From Artemisia argyi (lineage: Eukaryota; Streptophyta; Magnoliopsida; Asterales; Asteraceae), in the NCBI GenBank assembly GCA_030686995.1, contig CM060706.1, positions 142,747,505 to 142,811,504 of the forward strand: DNA of 64,000 nt. The letters run 5' to 3'. This document shows positions 23,677-34,484 of this stretch, one piece after another. The translations under genes and the position numbers were made by a program. The notes beneath the pieces were generated by a model. That model did not search any database and was not told the origin of the DNA. It saw nothing but the letters and a program-made list of their open reading frames with translations. Position 1 is the stretch's first letter. Each line of letters opens with the position of its first letter.

Positions 23677-25098
23677 ATGGACGATGGTAACATCTTTGAA
23701 CCCATCATCCCACCACAACAAGACCACCCACAAAACCCACCACTAGCTAACCAACCTCTTAGGCCCTGAACCCTAGGAGAGTACTCCCGACCTAGCCACC
23801 AAGGCTATCGAAACACCATTGAGCTCACCCAAGGAGCCAATGTGTCTCCTTTGCGATCCAACACCATCCGGTTGGTGCAAAGCGGATGTGCATTCCATGG
23901 ACTTCGTTCCGAAGATCCAAATCAACATCTCAAGGACTTCCTTAAAATCGTAGATTCTATAGACCTTAATGCTTCAACTAGAGAGTCAACCCGATTACCC
24001 CTATTCCAATTCTCTCTACGTGATCAAGCTAGTCAATGGCTTGAGCGTTTACCCGCGGGATCCATCACCTCATGGGATGATCTCACCACTCGTTTCCTTG
24101 CTCAATTTTTCCCACCAGGGAGAACTACCAAGCTTAGAAATGATATCTTGATGTTCCAACAGCGTCAAGGTGAAACTCTATATGAAGCATGGACTCGATT
24201 CAAGGACTTACTCCAAAAAGTCCCTCATCATGGCATAGATCTTTGGCTCCAAGTCCAAGTCTTCTATGACCATATCGATCTATCCACAAGGTGAGTCATT
24301 GACCAATCGGCCGGTGGTAAGCTACGTGATCTAAGTGCGGAACAATCATGGGAACTCATAGAAGATCTTGCTCTCTATGACAACGAAAGTTGGAATGATC
24401 CCCGTGATTTGAACAAAACGTCAAGGCAATATCTTTGCCTTCGAACAATTCTAGCACTCCTGACCGTAGGATCATGGAACATGAGGACCAAGTCAAGTTT
24501 CTCATGAAATCTTACGAAGCTCCTAAGCCTTCAAGCCAAGTGAACAAAATCACTTCTTCATGTGAATTACGTAGTGGTCCCCATGACACTCGTGATTGTG
24601 TTGAACTCCCCGGAACAGCCTTTGCGAACTACGCATCCTCGCGTACCGACGAAGCGGAAGATAAGTGGTACACTTTCAAACCCGAGCCAAACCCTTATGG
24701 TGATTCCTACAACCCCGCTTGGAAAAATCACCCAAACCTTAGGTGGAAACAAAACCAAGCCAATTCTTCCAATCCGCCTAATCGTTACCAACCAAACGGT
24801 CCGCCCTCCAACCGTACTTTCAACAACAATCCTTCTAACAACTATGGTAGTACCAACAATCTTGAAGGATTGATGTCTAAGTTTATGGCATCTCAAGAAG
24901 CTCGCATATCTAAGTTTGAAGCCGATTTCAAACAAAAGCAAAGCGAGATGACCACCAAAATTGACACATTGTTGAAAGTTCTCAATGACCGAGAAATGGG
25001 AGCACTCCCAAGCGACACGGTCAAGAACCCGAAACTAAACGTTAATTCCATATCATCAGTTTCGTCACCCACTTCTTATCCACAATACTACTCGGTTT
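23677..25098 (+). pseudogene. Athila-type gag of element D, broken
   Basis: ATG at 23677 (MDDGNIFEPI). A TGA at 23767 and another at 24292 interrupt the same frame, and a frameshift near 24410-24435 moves the rest to another frame. The core at 23860-24290 is a clear Retrotrans_gag domain: FHGLRSEDPNQHLKDFLKI, LFQFSLRDQASQWLERLPAG, TRFLAQFFPPGRTTKLRNDI. After the shift, RIMEHEDQVKFLM is followed by a zinc-knuckle relic, CELRSGPHDTRDC. The usual second cysteine (CxxC) is arginine here, so metal binding should be lost. An Asn/Pro-rich spacer and a coiled stretch (EARISKFEADFKQKQ) end at 25098. Confidence 0.85.
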
Positions 25099-25118
25099 AA
25101 TCAACGAGCACGTGTTTC

Positions 25119-26228
25119 AAGCAAAACCAAATTCTTCATAAGGACCAATCAAATAAAACACCCGATGTAAAACCGGTCAAAAGCATAGTTGAAACACCTC
25201 CTACGCAAGACCTTGACGATGAATTCAAGGAGCTTCACATTGAACGTCCCATCATTGATGTCTTAGCCCGTGCTCCCTACTATAGTGCCCTCCTAGAAAA
25301 GTATGAGAAGTTTAAACTAGGTAAAAATGGGACCGCCTTCGTTCAAAACAAGTTACCTAAAAAGCTTGATGATCCGGGTATATTTGTTTTGCCTTGTAAG
25401 ATAGGAAGATTCGAAGCTTTCGACACACTAGCCGATTTAGGGTCAAGCCTCAACTTGATTCCCCTATCCCTTTTCACCACTCTCAAGCTAGGAAAGTTAG
25501 AGGAGACGGAGGTATTGATTGGTCTAGCGGATGGGAGTATTGCCCACCCGGTTGGAATGATTAAGGATGTAGTTGTTCACGTAGGGAAGTTAACTATCTT
25601 AGCGGATTTTCACGTCCTAGACATGGTTAGTGACACTACATGCCCATTGTTGGTAGGAAGAGGATTTTTAGCAACTGCTAGCGCCATGATAGATTGTAAG
25701 GAGTCTAAGATAGCGGTAGGTGAGGGCGATACTTGGTCGGTATATGATGTTAAGAAACATAGCTACGATTGTGATGATGAACCGACACCACATTGGGTAG
25801 AGATGAATAGGAGACCATCTAGATATGGACCTTGGATGGAAAGGAACTTTATAGGACCTCATCGCCCATTCTATCTAGAAAAAGATTTCATCGATAAGAC
25901 ACATTCGGTGGAACAACTTATAGCTAGAGATGAAGAGCTAAACCCTTTTGAGGACCCCTTAGTCTTTAGGAAGATGATTGAGTTCTTAAGCGTAATGCCT
26001 ATTAATATAGAGATGAAAAAGTGGAAAAGAGAGGGAGATAAGTGTAAATGGAGGTGGGACAAGCCACCTAAGGAAGGTGACAGATCATGGCATATGAAGA
26101 TGATTTTGTATGATCCGGATGGAGAGAAGTTTGAAAGGTCATACCGTACTAAGAAAACCGATAGGAAGTTAAAACCTAAGTTTGATCCCAAAGATGTCCT
26201 TAATGAGGAACTCACCCATGTCACGTAG
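25119..26228 (+). pseudogene. Element D protease region with a non-pol C-terminal tail
   Basis: This open frame of 370 codons lacks an ATG and lies in a different frame from gag, so it is expressed only if gag-pol frames were once joined. It begins with a linker containing ELHIERPIIDVLARAPYYSA, as found before Athila proteases. A retropepsin follows: LPCKIGRFEAFDTLADLGSS (active-site DLGS), then LADGSIAHPVG and PLLVGRGFLATASAMIDC. After about codon 200, instead of reverse transcriptase, the frame carries about 170 residues rich in Lys, Asp and Trp (KRPSRYGPWMERN-like, WKREGDKCKWRWDKPPKEGD) and stops at 26226-26228. I do not recognise that tail. The next bases (GCGCTTCTTGGGAGGCAACC, 26276-26295) are the sequence that in Athila elements follows pol. 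Confidence 0.75.
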
Positions 26229-28663
26229 TAATCCATGACCTTGAGTCTAGCTACAAGACTCGTAAATAAAGAAAAGCGCTTCTTGGGAGGCAACCCATGT
26301 TTTTTGTGATTTTTTTTTGTTTGTTTGTTATTTGCTTCCGTATACATGCTTTATTTTTATTGTTGGTAGATCATGTTTCAAAACTAAAATTATGAAAATA
26401 CTTTATTTTATTGTTTGGCCTAGTCTTAACTTCATCCAAAGGTATTTCGCAAAAGATAAGTATAAGGGGAAACCCCAAATATGTTTTTAAGAAACAAAAC
26501 CGATCATGATTCTCCACAATATTAAGTGAACATGTATATTCGTATTTGTTAGAGTCAAATGCTTGTATCGAGTCATAATGATGTTTTGCAGGATTTTCCA
26601 GGAAGTAGGACGAAGTTTTTCCAGAAATTTTCCGGAAACTTAACATAAGAATTTCTGCAGGTCACTTCTGACGGCGTCACGAGTTTACTCTTGACGGCGT
26701 CACGTGAAAAATTCTGGAAATTTTACCAGTTTTATTTTTCTAACGGAGTCTTAAAGTTTTTGTTGAATCTTTAGTTTTATAATCTCCAGGAAATCTGCAA
26801 ACATCGTTCCACAAGCATTATATCTTATTTTGTTTTCTAGGATTTGTTAGCATATATAGATTGCCGCCGATTTTATGCGAGGTTACCTTGTCTATTTTCT
26901 CAGGTTTTACAGGTTATGTATGACAAGAATATGATTTATATTCTGGAAGGGAAGCTTTGATTGTTCATTTTCTTGGAGGAAGATCTAACCTGGCCACCTT
27001 ATTATCCATACTGAGCGAATCAGAGGAGTATTTGATTTCATTTGTTTTACTTATTTCACTTTTACATTCTTTACATGAACATTGGGGGCAATGTTCATCC
27101 TAAGTGTAAGGGGAGGGTAAAATGATGATATCTTACAGATACACTTTCGCTTGAGTTTGTTTGTTTAAGGGTAGACGTGTAATAAAACTATGAGAAATAC
27201 TTGTTAGTGCAATTTTAGCGCCAAATTTAAAATTTTTTACAACATTTAGGAGTGAAACTTTAGCCATAGCAAGCGTCTCATGGATAGGAGATTGTATGAC
27301 TAGCACATAACCGTACTATTCAGAAAAATTTTCCACCCAAATATGGGAGGTTCGCCTTTAGATTTGATAGGAAAAACATTCATTATTAGTGCTTATGAGT
27401 GTACCGGTACCATCTAGATTCTAGAACTTGCGTTAGTGATTCATCCCGAGACTGCTAGTGAGACTACATTCGTGTAGTAGGATTTACTACATGATAAGAG
27501 GCATTAGGATCACCCTTGTGCTAAACCCGTATCATAATTACTTGACCATTTAAGTCATATTACTTGGCTAGTTAAGTCAACTAATTTTTCCCACACCTTA
27601 GCGTTGTACTCATTTTTAGTACACGAAATCCCTAGTACACCCCTCCGAGCCTATCTTTTCGTTTCTAACTTTAAGCATCTTACTTAAAGAAAGAATTTGT
27701 TACACCCCACTTAAATGTACACCCAAATCGCCTTAGCCTTCCGTGTATGCACTCATCTTTAGTGCATTATTGTTATTTGTTAAACCTTAAGTTAATTATC
27801 TAATTGATTACATGGTTGCTAAGTCGAGTCATATCCTTGTACATATTGTTTTGGGATGATTGGGACTCATGGGTAAAATACTTATTTTATGGAGTAATGG
27901 GGAAGAACGTAATATTATTACCCCCATATGTGCGTTAATCTTAAAAGTACTCCAAGTGTTTTGATTATCTTAATTCGAGTCATTAGATTAGTAATTTGTA
28001 AAGTATATAAAAATTCAAGTGTAAGGGGAATGTTCATTCCCTATGATGTATTATTTTGGATGGTAGGGTAAGAGTGTATGCAAAAAAAAAATAGAAAAAA
28101 GAAAAGAGAAAAACATACGGACTACCATCCCTTTTCATTCTATGTTCATTTTATGTTTCTGTTATTTTTGATTTATTAGCTTAAGTCGAGTCTAGTCTTG
28201 GCTTAGCAACGGCATATTGTACATGTAATTAACCAAGATTATTAAGTCGCCACCAGTAAAGACTGCCTATATCCAACAAAACTGTGTATTCCATATCCCT
28301 ACACCTAACGTTACAACCCTTTAAAAGACCTCTTTGATAGTTTATCCTAGGTGCTTACGCCATGTGGTGGAGGTTTGATCCTTTCCCAAGCCTATGGTAA
28401 TCTATTTTACTATGACAGGTAGTGAGAGATGTTTTCCATTTCCATAATGTGATATTACTTTATTACACCCGAGAGATGTGAGTATCTAAACACTATTTAT
28501 GAGGTGCTAGTGTATGACCTCCGTGCTTGTCTTTGGTCTATAGTGGAACGATTAATTGTTGTAATTACTTTTATATTAGTGTTAAATGACCCCTAACTTG
28601 TATTTTGACTAGAATAAAAGCGCATTTGCTTGAGGACAAGCAAATCTCAAGTGTAAGGGTATA
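26229..28663 (+). other. Element D 3' interior without coding potential
   Basis: No envelope-like ORF or domain is readable. It contains two perfect TGACGGCGTCA copies (26669-26679 and 26692-26702), matching the LTR promoter motif, and short A-rich tracts (28082-28110). It ends in the polypurine region around 28631-28663 (TTGAGGACAAGCAAATCTCA, then GTGTAAGGGTATA). Confidence 0.7.
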
Positions 28664-30085
28664 TGATGAGGCGAAAAATGAACCGTTTTTAGGGGGTCAT
28701 TTAAGCCCGAAATTGAATTTATTTGATCAAATATTGCCCTAAATCATTCCTTTTGTGATTTTAGGTACTTTGGGAGTGAATTCTGGAAAGGAAGCATTTT
28801 GGACGTTTTTGGAACATAAAAGTGAAGAAAACGGCAAAGACTTAATTTTCCATGCTGAGAACAGTACCCGACGGCGTCAAGAAGGAAATTGTGACGGCGT
28901 CAGGAGTAAAATCCATGACGACCCAGAGAAAACCTGAACGCGTCAAGAGAAGGGCGTCAAGAGTAATCTTTGTGACGGCCTGCATAAGGAGTACACATGA
29001 CGGCGTCAAACCCAGATCTAGGCAGTCCGAGAATTTATTTGGCGGCGAGATGACGGCGTCAGACATTTGCTCTTGACGCCGTCACCTCACAAAATCTATA
29101 TATACTTTTCTATTTTTCATTCATTAAGAGAGGAACTTGTGTGGAGAATACTAGGGTCGAACCTAATAAACTCTAGGTTGTTTGTAACAGTATTTTCAAG
29201 GGTTTTCACCCCTTGAAACCTTTCATGTTCAATCGAGATAAGTCCTCTTTCAATTCATTCAATATGTCTATGTGTTGTTTGAATATATCGTATGCTTGTC
29301 TTGATTTCAACATGCTAGGCTAGATCTTTCATGTGTTTGCTTAGATGTAATGAAACCTAGATGTTGATTATAGGTTGATTGCTTGTTTATAGTTGTAATG
29401 GATGAATGATTTCAATGTTAGGCTTAAGAAAACTGGCAGATCTCCATTGTGTAACATGCTTGAACGTCTTAAGAAACATGAACCGATGTGTACTAGGTTT
29501 TAATGGTTGTATTTAATGCATGAGCAAATTCTAGTGATCCCATGTTAGGAGCTTCTTAGCCGGCTCGACATAGGAGTGAAGTAGGCGCTTATAGGATTGG
29601 GGAAGTAAGTACGCCACCCCATGAATGGTATTAAGGAATACAATCCGTCATCCATGCAAATGTAACAAATAATTAACCTGTAAAAGATATCTAGGGAGTA
29701 GTGAAACCTAAGTAAACACAATTCTCCCATATATTGCTCACACCACTAGTTTAATTTAGTTTATTTTCATTTTTTAGTATTTTATTTTGATTGCATCTTA
29801 GTTATTGGGTTAGTTGACTAGCAACTAATTCCGCCCAACTCCTTCAAAACCGAGATTTTTAATTGCTTTTATAAAAACTAAAAAAATACAAAAAGAATCA
29901 TCCCTCATCTCTAGACCTAGTCTTTAAGTTTTCTAATCCTAGCGACACCATTCCTAGCTGAACGATCAATCCCCCGGTACTTGTCACTATACTATACTAC
30001 AACGATCAGGTACACTGCCTGGTGGGGGTTGTAAGCTTCTCGAGATCCCTCGAGAGGTAAAGCCTGGTGCAATCCCTACGCATCA
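28664..30085 (+). repeat. Element D 3' LTR
   Basis: 1422 bp, TGATGAGG to CGCATCA. Compared with the 5' LTR it has a small extra repeat of the GGCGTCAAGAG type (about 28940-28960) and scattered substitutions. The palindrome cluster and the TATA-like box are conserved. Confidence 0.9.
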
Positions 30086-30750
30086 ATGGTGCAAAAATAT
30101 ATAGGTGTCGTGTTTAAGATTTGAGAGAACGAGAGTCGTTTTGTTGCTAGTTTAGTCGATCATATGAAATTTTATAACTTGAAGTTGGGCTTTTTGTGTG
30201 GGCTGATGAATAGTGTTCGAGGTATTGGGCTGAAATGATATTAAGGGCCCGTTTGGTTGTAATTTGTTATTAATTAGAATTAGTAAGTTTTTAATATTTT
30301 GTTAAACGTGTCAAGAACTTGTTTTGTCGTTTGGTGAAATTTGTAATATCGTAATCCTGACCATTTAATATAATAAGAAAATTTTAAATTTTCCTGTAAA
30401 AATGGTGATTAAAATAATGACAGAGATTAATATATAATTAAACGTTTTTAATTATATGGATTTTTGCGAGGTTTTACAGTATCCACATGTCATTCTGAAT
30501 TTCGTCCCGAAATTCAAATTTAACGTGATTACTTGAGTAAAGAAATTTTGAACAGAGGGTTGTCGAGAGATTTTTATTCCTAAAATTAAGGAAATGTGAT
30601 TCAGTTAGATTTACTTGTACTAGACAAGACAAAATAACTGATGTATTTAAGGGTTATGAATATTGAAAATAGTGGTCATGAATAGTGAAATAACGGCTAG
30701 TGCATAGTGTCCAACGGTCGGGAATAGTACCCAACGGCTATATTCTAGCT

Positions 30751-30758
30751 TATAAATA
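30751..30758 (+). promoter_or_regulatory. TATA box antisense to element C, before the two-exon ORF
   Basis: TATAAATACC starts at 30751, preceded by two CCAACGG motifs (30708-30714 and 30730-30736) and followed by a CT-rich leader of about 55 bases up to the ORF start at 30817. The same arrangement is at about 38664-38730 in the right LTR. Polarity is opposite to the retrotransposon. Confidence 0.6.
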
Positions 30759-30816
30759 CCACTTCCAAATTTCCACTTCTTCCATCAACCATTTTCCTCT
30801 CATTTTCCATCTCAAA

Positions 30817-31300
30817 TTGCCGCACCTCATCACCATCTTAGCGATTGTTTATGTCGTCCTTGCCGCTATCTACTTAGCGTATGTTCCAGATGAAGACTTT
30901 GGATTCTTGGTCGCGATCTTGATGTTTGTCGTACCCCTCACTATCCTAGCCATTACCGTAGACAAAATATGGGGGTAAAAATCTTGAGCTAGGGTTGTTT
31001 TAAATTAAGTTCTTGTTGTGTTTCTATGTACTTGTAACGAATAAGAAATAAAACTCGTTCTGTTTTTATGTTTTGGAATTTGTCTCATTATTGTTTTTAA
31101 TGGTTTGTTTATATTTATCTTTCAGCATAATTAGGGTGATTCATCCTGTGGTGGCTCTGACTATTGTTTTGTTGGTGGGAGACTTTGTTGCCATAGCGGA
31201 CCAACCTATTGAAGATTCCATGATTTATATTGTAATAATTGTAACGGTAGCACTTCCGATGCTAATTATTTGTTTATGTATTAATTTTCATGGATTTTAA
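30817..31300 (+). CDS. Two-exon ORF for a small hydrophobic membrane protein in LTR C (left copy, start lost)
   Basis: Exon 1 is 30817-30974. A 151-bp intron, 30975-31125, has GTAAAA at its start and TTTATCTTTCAG at its end. Exon 2 is 31126-31300. Joining them keeps one frame through to TAA (111 codons including stop). I do not recognise the protein. It is very hydrophobic, with probably four membrane helices, two per exon. Each helix pair is separated by a short acidic loop: VPDEDFG in exon 1 and ADQPIEDS in exon 2, so the exons look like a duplicated hairpin module. The start codon is TTG here but ATG in the right-hand copy (38730), so this copy probably lost its start. It is antisense to element C and has its own TATA box. 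Confidence 0.5.
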
Positions 31301-31604
31301 TAAAATTCTCGCTATTTAAGTTTTCTATCAGTCTTCGTGAATTATTTGGGTTCTCTTACTTGTACTTTTGTTGGTTTCCCATCATAATGGTGATGAGATA
31401 AGATAGGTATTTATTGTGGTTTGTTCAATGTATTATTTATAAACAGTTCATTTTAGCTCTATATTTTGCTTTTGAATGCAGATTGTTATTTAAAAATTTG
31501 AAAATATCACTGTTTTCTTCATAACATAATTCTTCCTAAATTAGACATAGTTGATCAGGCTATGTATAATTGAGGACCAAATGATGTGATGTTTGGCTCA
31601 ATCA

Positions 31605-32006
31605 TATGTTCCTACAAATTGTTTTAGAAGGTGTTCAATGTGTTGTTTTTATAATATAACATGTAGTTCCCTTTAAAAATAAAGTAGAAAATTTTAGGGT
31701 TCATACTATGAATCAGAAATTTATGGAGTAAATATAGTATATTGTCATTTGGTAAATGGGACAGAAATTGAAATTAACGTAGATTATCATTATTATGGAA
31801 ATATTACAAGGTAGATTTTTTTGATTCGGTAGAAAGATAGTTGTTATACTTAGGTTACATCCTTCGTAACTTAAAGTAAAATACAGGAAAGAGATACAAC
31901 TTAGGAAATTCTTAAACTAGATTTTATTTATCTACAACAGGAATTTATTCATCTGCTTAAATCTAGTTGCCATTCCCTTGATACTATCAAGGTCTTTAAA
32001 GATTCT
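31605..32006. other. End of LTR C and start of its interior
   Basis: AT-rich, with no gene. 31605-31859 is the LTR portion that is deleted in the right copy. 31860-32006 is the 3' interior of element C, containing the weak purine tract (GAAGGA on the minus strand) next to the inferred LTR border. Confidence 0.5.
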
Positions 32007-32645
32007 TCATTCTCTTGTAAAAGTCTTGGCTTTCCAATTGACATTGTAGTTTGGACATCGGCACTTGTAGTGCCCTTTTCCACCACATCCGTGGCATACT
32101 ACAGTTGTTGGTTGTCCTTTCCTGTCCTGAGTCTTACAGCTAACTGCCTTGTGACCTGTTTTCTGACATTTCATGCAATTAACCATGCAGATTCCTGTGT
32201 GATGCTTGTTGCATTTTTGACACAAGGGTTGACTTCCACGATAACCACTTCCAGTAACAGGTGTGACGAGGCAATTTCTATTAGCTTTCTGATTGTATTC
32301 CAGCTGACGTTGATAGTTCATACGATCTTCTGGATGTTTACGATAGCGGTCTTGAGCATTGATGATGTTGCAGTAGATGGGGTTGATGGTTCCTATTTCG
32401 GGGAGTTTTCGCTTTTGGTTATTTCCATTAGGTATAACCCCGTGCCTAATTCCTTGATTATGGTTGATGGTAGGGTTGATCATTCCTTCTAGAATTTTTA
32501 AGTGAGGTGGCCTACACTTCATGAAACTTGCAGGGTGGTGCTTACCAAGTATACCCGTCTCTCTTCTCGGATAAACTACAGTAGTTCCTTCTAGTAGCAC
32601 TGACACTATGTCATTTACCAATTTCTTGATAGCTCCAGGAGTCAT
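32007..32645 (-). CDS. Element C gag-like protein with zinc knuckles
   Basis: 212 codons, from ATG 32645 to TAA. It starts MTPGAIKKLVNDIVSVLLEG, as many Ty3/gypsy Tekay-type gag proteins do. A SFMKCRPPHLKILEGM block corresponds to the beginning of the Retrotrans_gag domain, but most of that domain is missing. Then comes the zinc-finger part: CQKCNKHHTGIC, CMKCQKTGHKAVSC (CX2CX4HX4C) and CHGCGGKGHYKCRC (CX2CX4HX4C). Thus nucleic-acid binding is preserved and the capsid core is reduced. No protease or reverse transcriptase follows; the interior ends about 150 bp later. Confidence 0.75.
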   Translation of the reverse strand: MTPGAIKKLVNDIVSVLLEGTTVVYPRRETGILGKHHPASFMKCRPPHLKILEGMINPTINHNQGIRHGVIPNGNNQKRKLPEIGTINPIYCNIINAQDRYRKHPEDRMNYQRQLEYNQKANRNCLVTPVTGSGYRGSQPLCQKCNKHHTGICMVNCMKCQKTGHKAVSCKTQDRKGQPTTVVCHGCGGKGHYKCRCPNYNVNWKAKTFTRE

Positions 32646-33387
32646 GGTGATTTCTTATGATGATGAAGGATATGCGTTGTTCATGTTGTCTATTTTCTGA
32701 AATCATTAATGAAATTCAACATTAGAATCCATATAATATCAGAATAATTCAAATAATGAAGTTAACTATTTCATTGATGATAGACTGAACTGACTCCCTA
32801 CTGTAATCTAATTTCAAGATATGTCTGTGCTGTATCATATATAAATGATCAACTCTTGATATGGGATTACTAAGGAACAAACCGACTTGTCTACTAAAGC
32901 TAAAATTCAATAATTTTTTCTCCATTCTTTAAATTCCCTTTCAAAAATTGATTTTTAGTCAATTCTTAAGATTTTGGGTTAATTATGGTATGTTTAAGAA
33001 ATCTTAACAATTGTAAGAAATCTTATGGTAGATTCGAATAACATTGTATAAGTAAACAGAATATTAATAACTTGACTGATTGTTTTTGCAAGATAAACGA
33101 TACAAGATCTTTTATTAATACTCCATTGTTCTGCGTAGAATCATTTGTTTATCAAAGAAAATAACAAATGATGAGATTTTTGCATATGATATGAGGATTC
33201 ATTACATGCATGATTGATATGAAAGGAAAGATCGATTCATAACATAGAGATATAACAGAAAGGAGGTTATTATACATTATGATTTGATTACAAGTTTTGA
33301 AGTTTCAGATTTATTGAACATTACATGAAATATTAACCAAAACTATTTGGTTTAGTAGGTACAACAAGGATACTTATAAACTTAAGA
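32646..33387. other. Spacer between the two element C reading frames
   Basis: AT-rich sequence, no recognisable gag, protease or other domain on either strand. Confidence 0.6.
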
Positions 33388-34224
33388 TTAGTTAAGCCTC
33401 TGACGTAAATATCTAACTTCTTTCTCAAGTTCAAGTTGTGCAGCTTCCATTTTTGAGAAACGTTTTTGACACATGTTCATTTGATTTGCCAACATAGTCT
33501 CTAATGCGGAAATCTTTTGACCCTGGTTTATGGCTGCATCTCTGGCCATCCATAGGGTTCTTTCAATATCTTCAACTCTTCCATGTATATGACCGTGTTC
33601 TCTTCTTGCACAACGGAACCTGGAGTCCAAGCTTCCAAGCTCCTGGTTGGTGTTGTCTTTTATCTCATTAATCTTTATTCCCAACTCACACATTGTTCGT
33701 CTCTCAGCATCCGCCCTTTTGAACAATGCGTCAAGGTTTTGGTCGTACCATTCAAATTGAGTTGGTCGTAACCCTTTTAGCTGTTCTGTGTGAGCATCCA
33801 ATATGCTGGCTTGTCGATAAATAAGATTCCATATTGTATCAGGAGTGCTTATATTGTAGTCAGGTGAGTTAGGTGAGGATAAATTATTTGGAAAATCTGG
33901 TATTGAGGAATCTGAAGTATAAGGTAACGGAGAATTTGGCTCAGCATTCTTCCACGGCATCCCTTGGCTTGAACTTTATCCAACTTCGAATGTTGCCTGG
34001 CCACCAATCAAATCCTCATATGATTCGGTAGCTCTCTTGAGTTTTTGACGTAAAGGTGAACGAATAGGTGACGATGGAGGTGATCTCTGAGTGAGTTCTA
34101 TATCAGGCTGGGGTTGTGATATTTGTACGTAAGGATCTTCATTATTCGGAGAATTTTGATTGATAGATGAGGTATTAGTATTATGGAGAGTAGTTTTGAT
34201 ATTCACGGGAGTTTCTGAAGACAT
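33388..34224 (-). pseudogene. Element C coiled-coil ORF, interrupted by one stop
   Basis: ATG at 34224, 260 bp after the 5' LTR. The frame meets a single TAA (33976-33978) after 82 codons, and the same frame then continues from 33975 to 33388, making about 278 codons. Residues 1-85 are Ser, Pro, Asn and Gln-rich and end in a basic patch (SPIRSPLRQKLKR). Residues about 145-278 are predicted by eye to be a long coiled coil (for example KMEAAQLELEKEVRYLRQRL at the end). No known enzyme domain. It sits where gag should begin, so it is probably an additional or N-terminal gag-type structural protein. Confidence 0.65.
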
Positions 34225-34469
34225 GTTACTGTAGTAACCAAAAATAATATTTTATGAGGATTTTGTATGTTAAAGATGTAACAGTACAGATGAAATAATT
34301 ATTGTGTAAGAGTAATTTCTAAACATGTAGGATAATCTCAACAGATAAGGTATTGAGCACGGCAGTCTGCTGACACGGAGGGCATAAAATGGTATGGTGT
34401 AAAATCATTTATTTTGAAAGTGTAGTTATAGTTTTAATGTTTGAAAACATTTAATTCTCTATAACTCTA

Positions 34470-34481
34470 GCTCTGATGCCA
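34470..34481 (-). other. Primer-binding site of element C
   Basis: The minus strand reads TGGCATCAGAGC three bases after the LTR end GGGGTGTTACA. It is the initiator-methionine tRNA type with one change (TGGTATC to TGGCATC). Confidence 0.85.
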
Positions 34482-34484
34482 ATT

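Larger units (their letters stand above)
22096..30085 (+). mobile_element. Element D: Athila-like Ty3/gypsy retrotransposon without pol
   Basis: Starts TGATGAGG at 22096, ends CGCATCA at 30085, and is flanked by the TSD ATGGT (22091-22095 and 30086-30090). The intact target can be read in the other LTR of C near 38000. Polarity is plus: an Asp-tRNA-like primer-binding site follows the left LTR, and a polypurine tract with TTGAGGACAAGCAAA, typical of Athila/Tat elements, precedes the right LTR. It encodes a broken gag and a protease region, then about 2.4 kb without coding potential. The LTRs (1409 and 1422 bp) are about 95 percent alike by eye. Confidence 0.9.

Noticed and set aside
24567..24941. 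124-codon minus-strand frame
   Set aside because: Antisense shadow of the Asn/Pro-rich part of the element D gag.
28852..29076. Overlapping plus and minus frames in LTR D (28842-29076)
   Set aside because: They arise from the TGACGGCGTCA palindromes and lie in the LTR promoter; not conserved at 22300-22500.
30240..30260. GGGCCCGTTTGGTTG, resembling a MITE start
   Set aside because: No matching inverted end or TSD nearby, and it is part of both LTRs of C.
32070..32492. 140-codon plus-strand frame
   Set aside because: It is the antisense shadow of the zinc-knuckle gag at 32007-32645.
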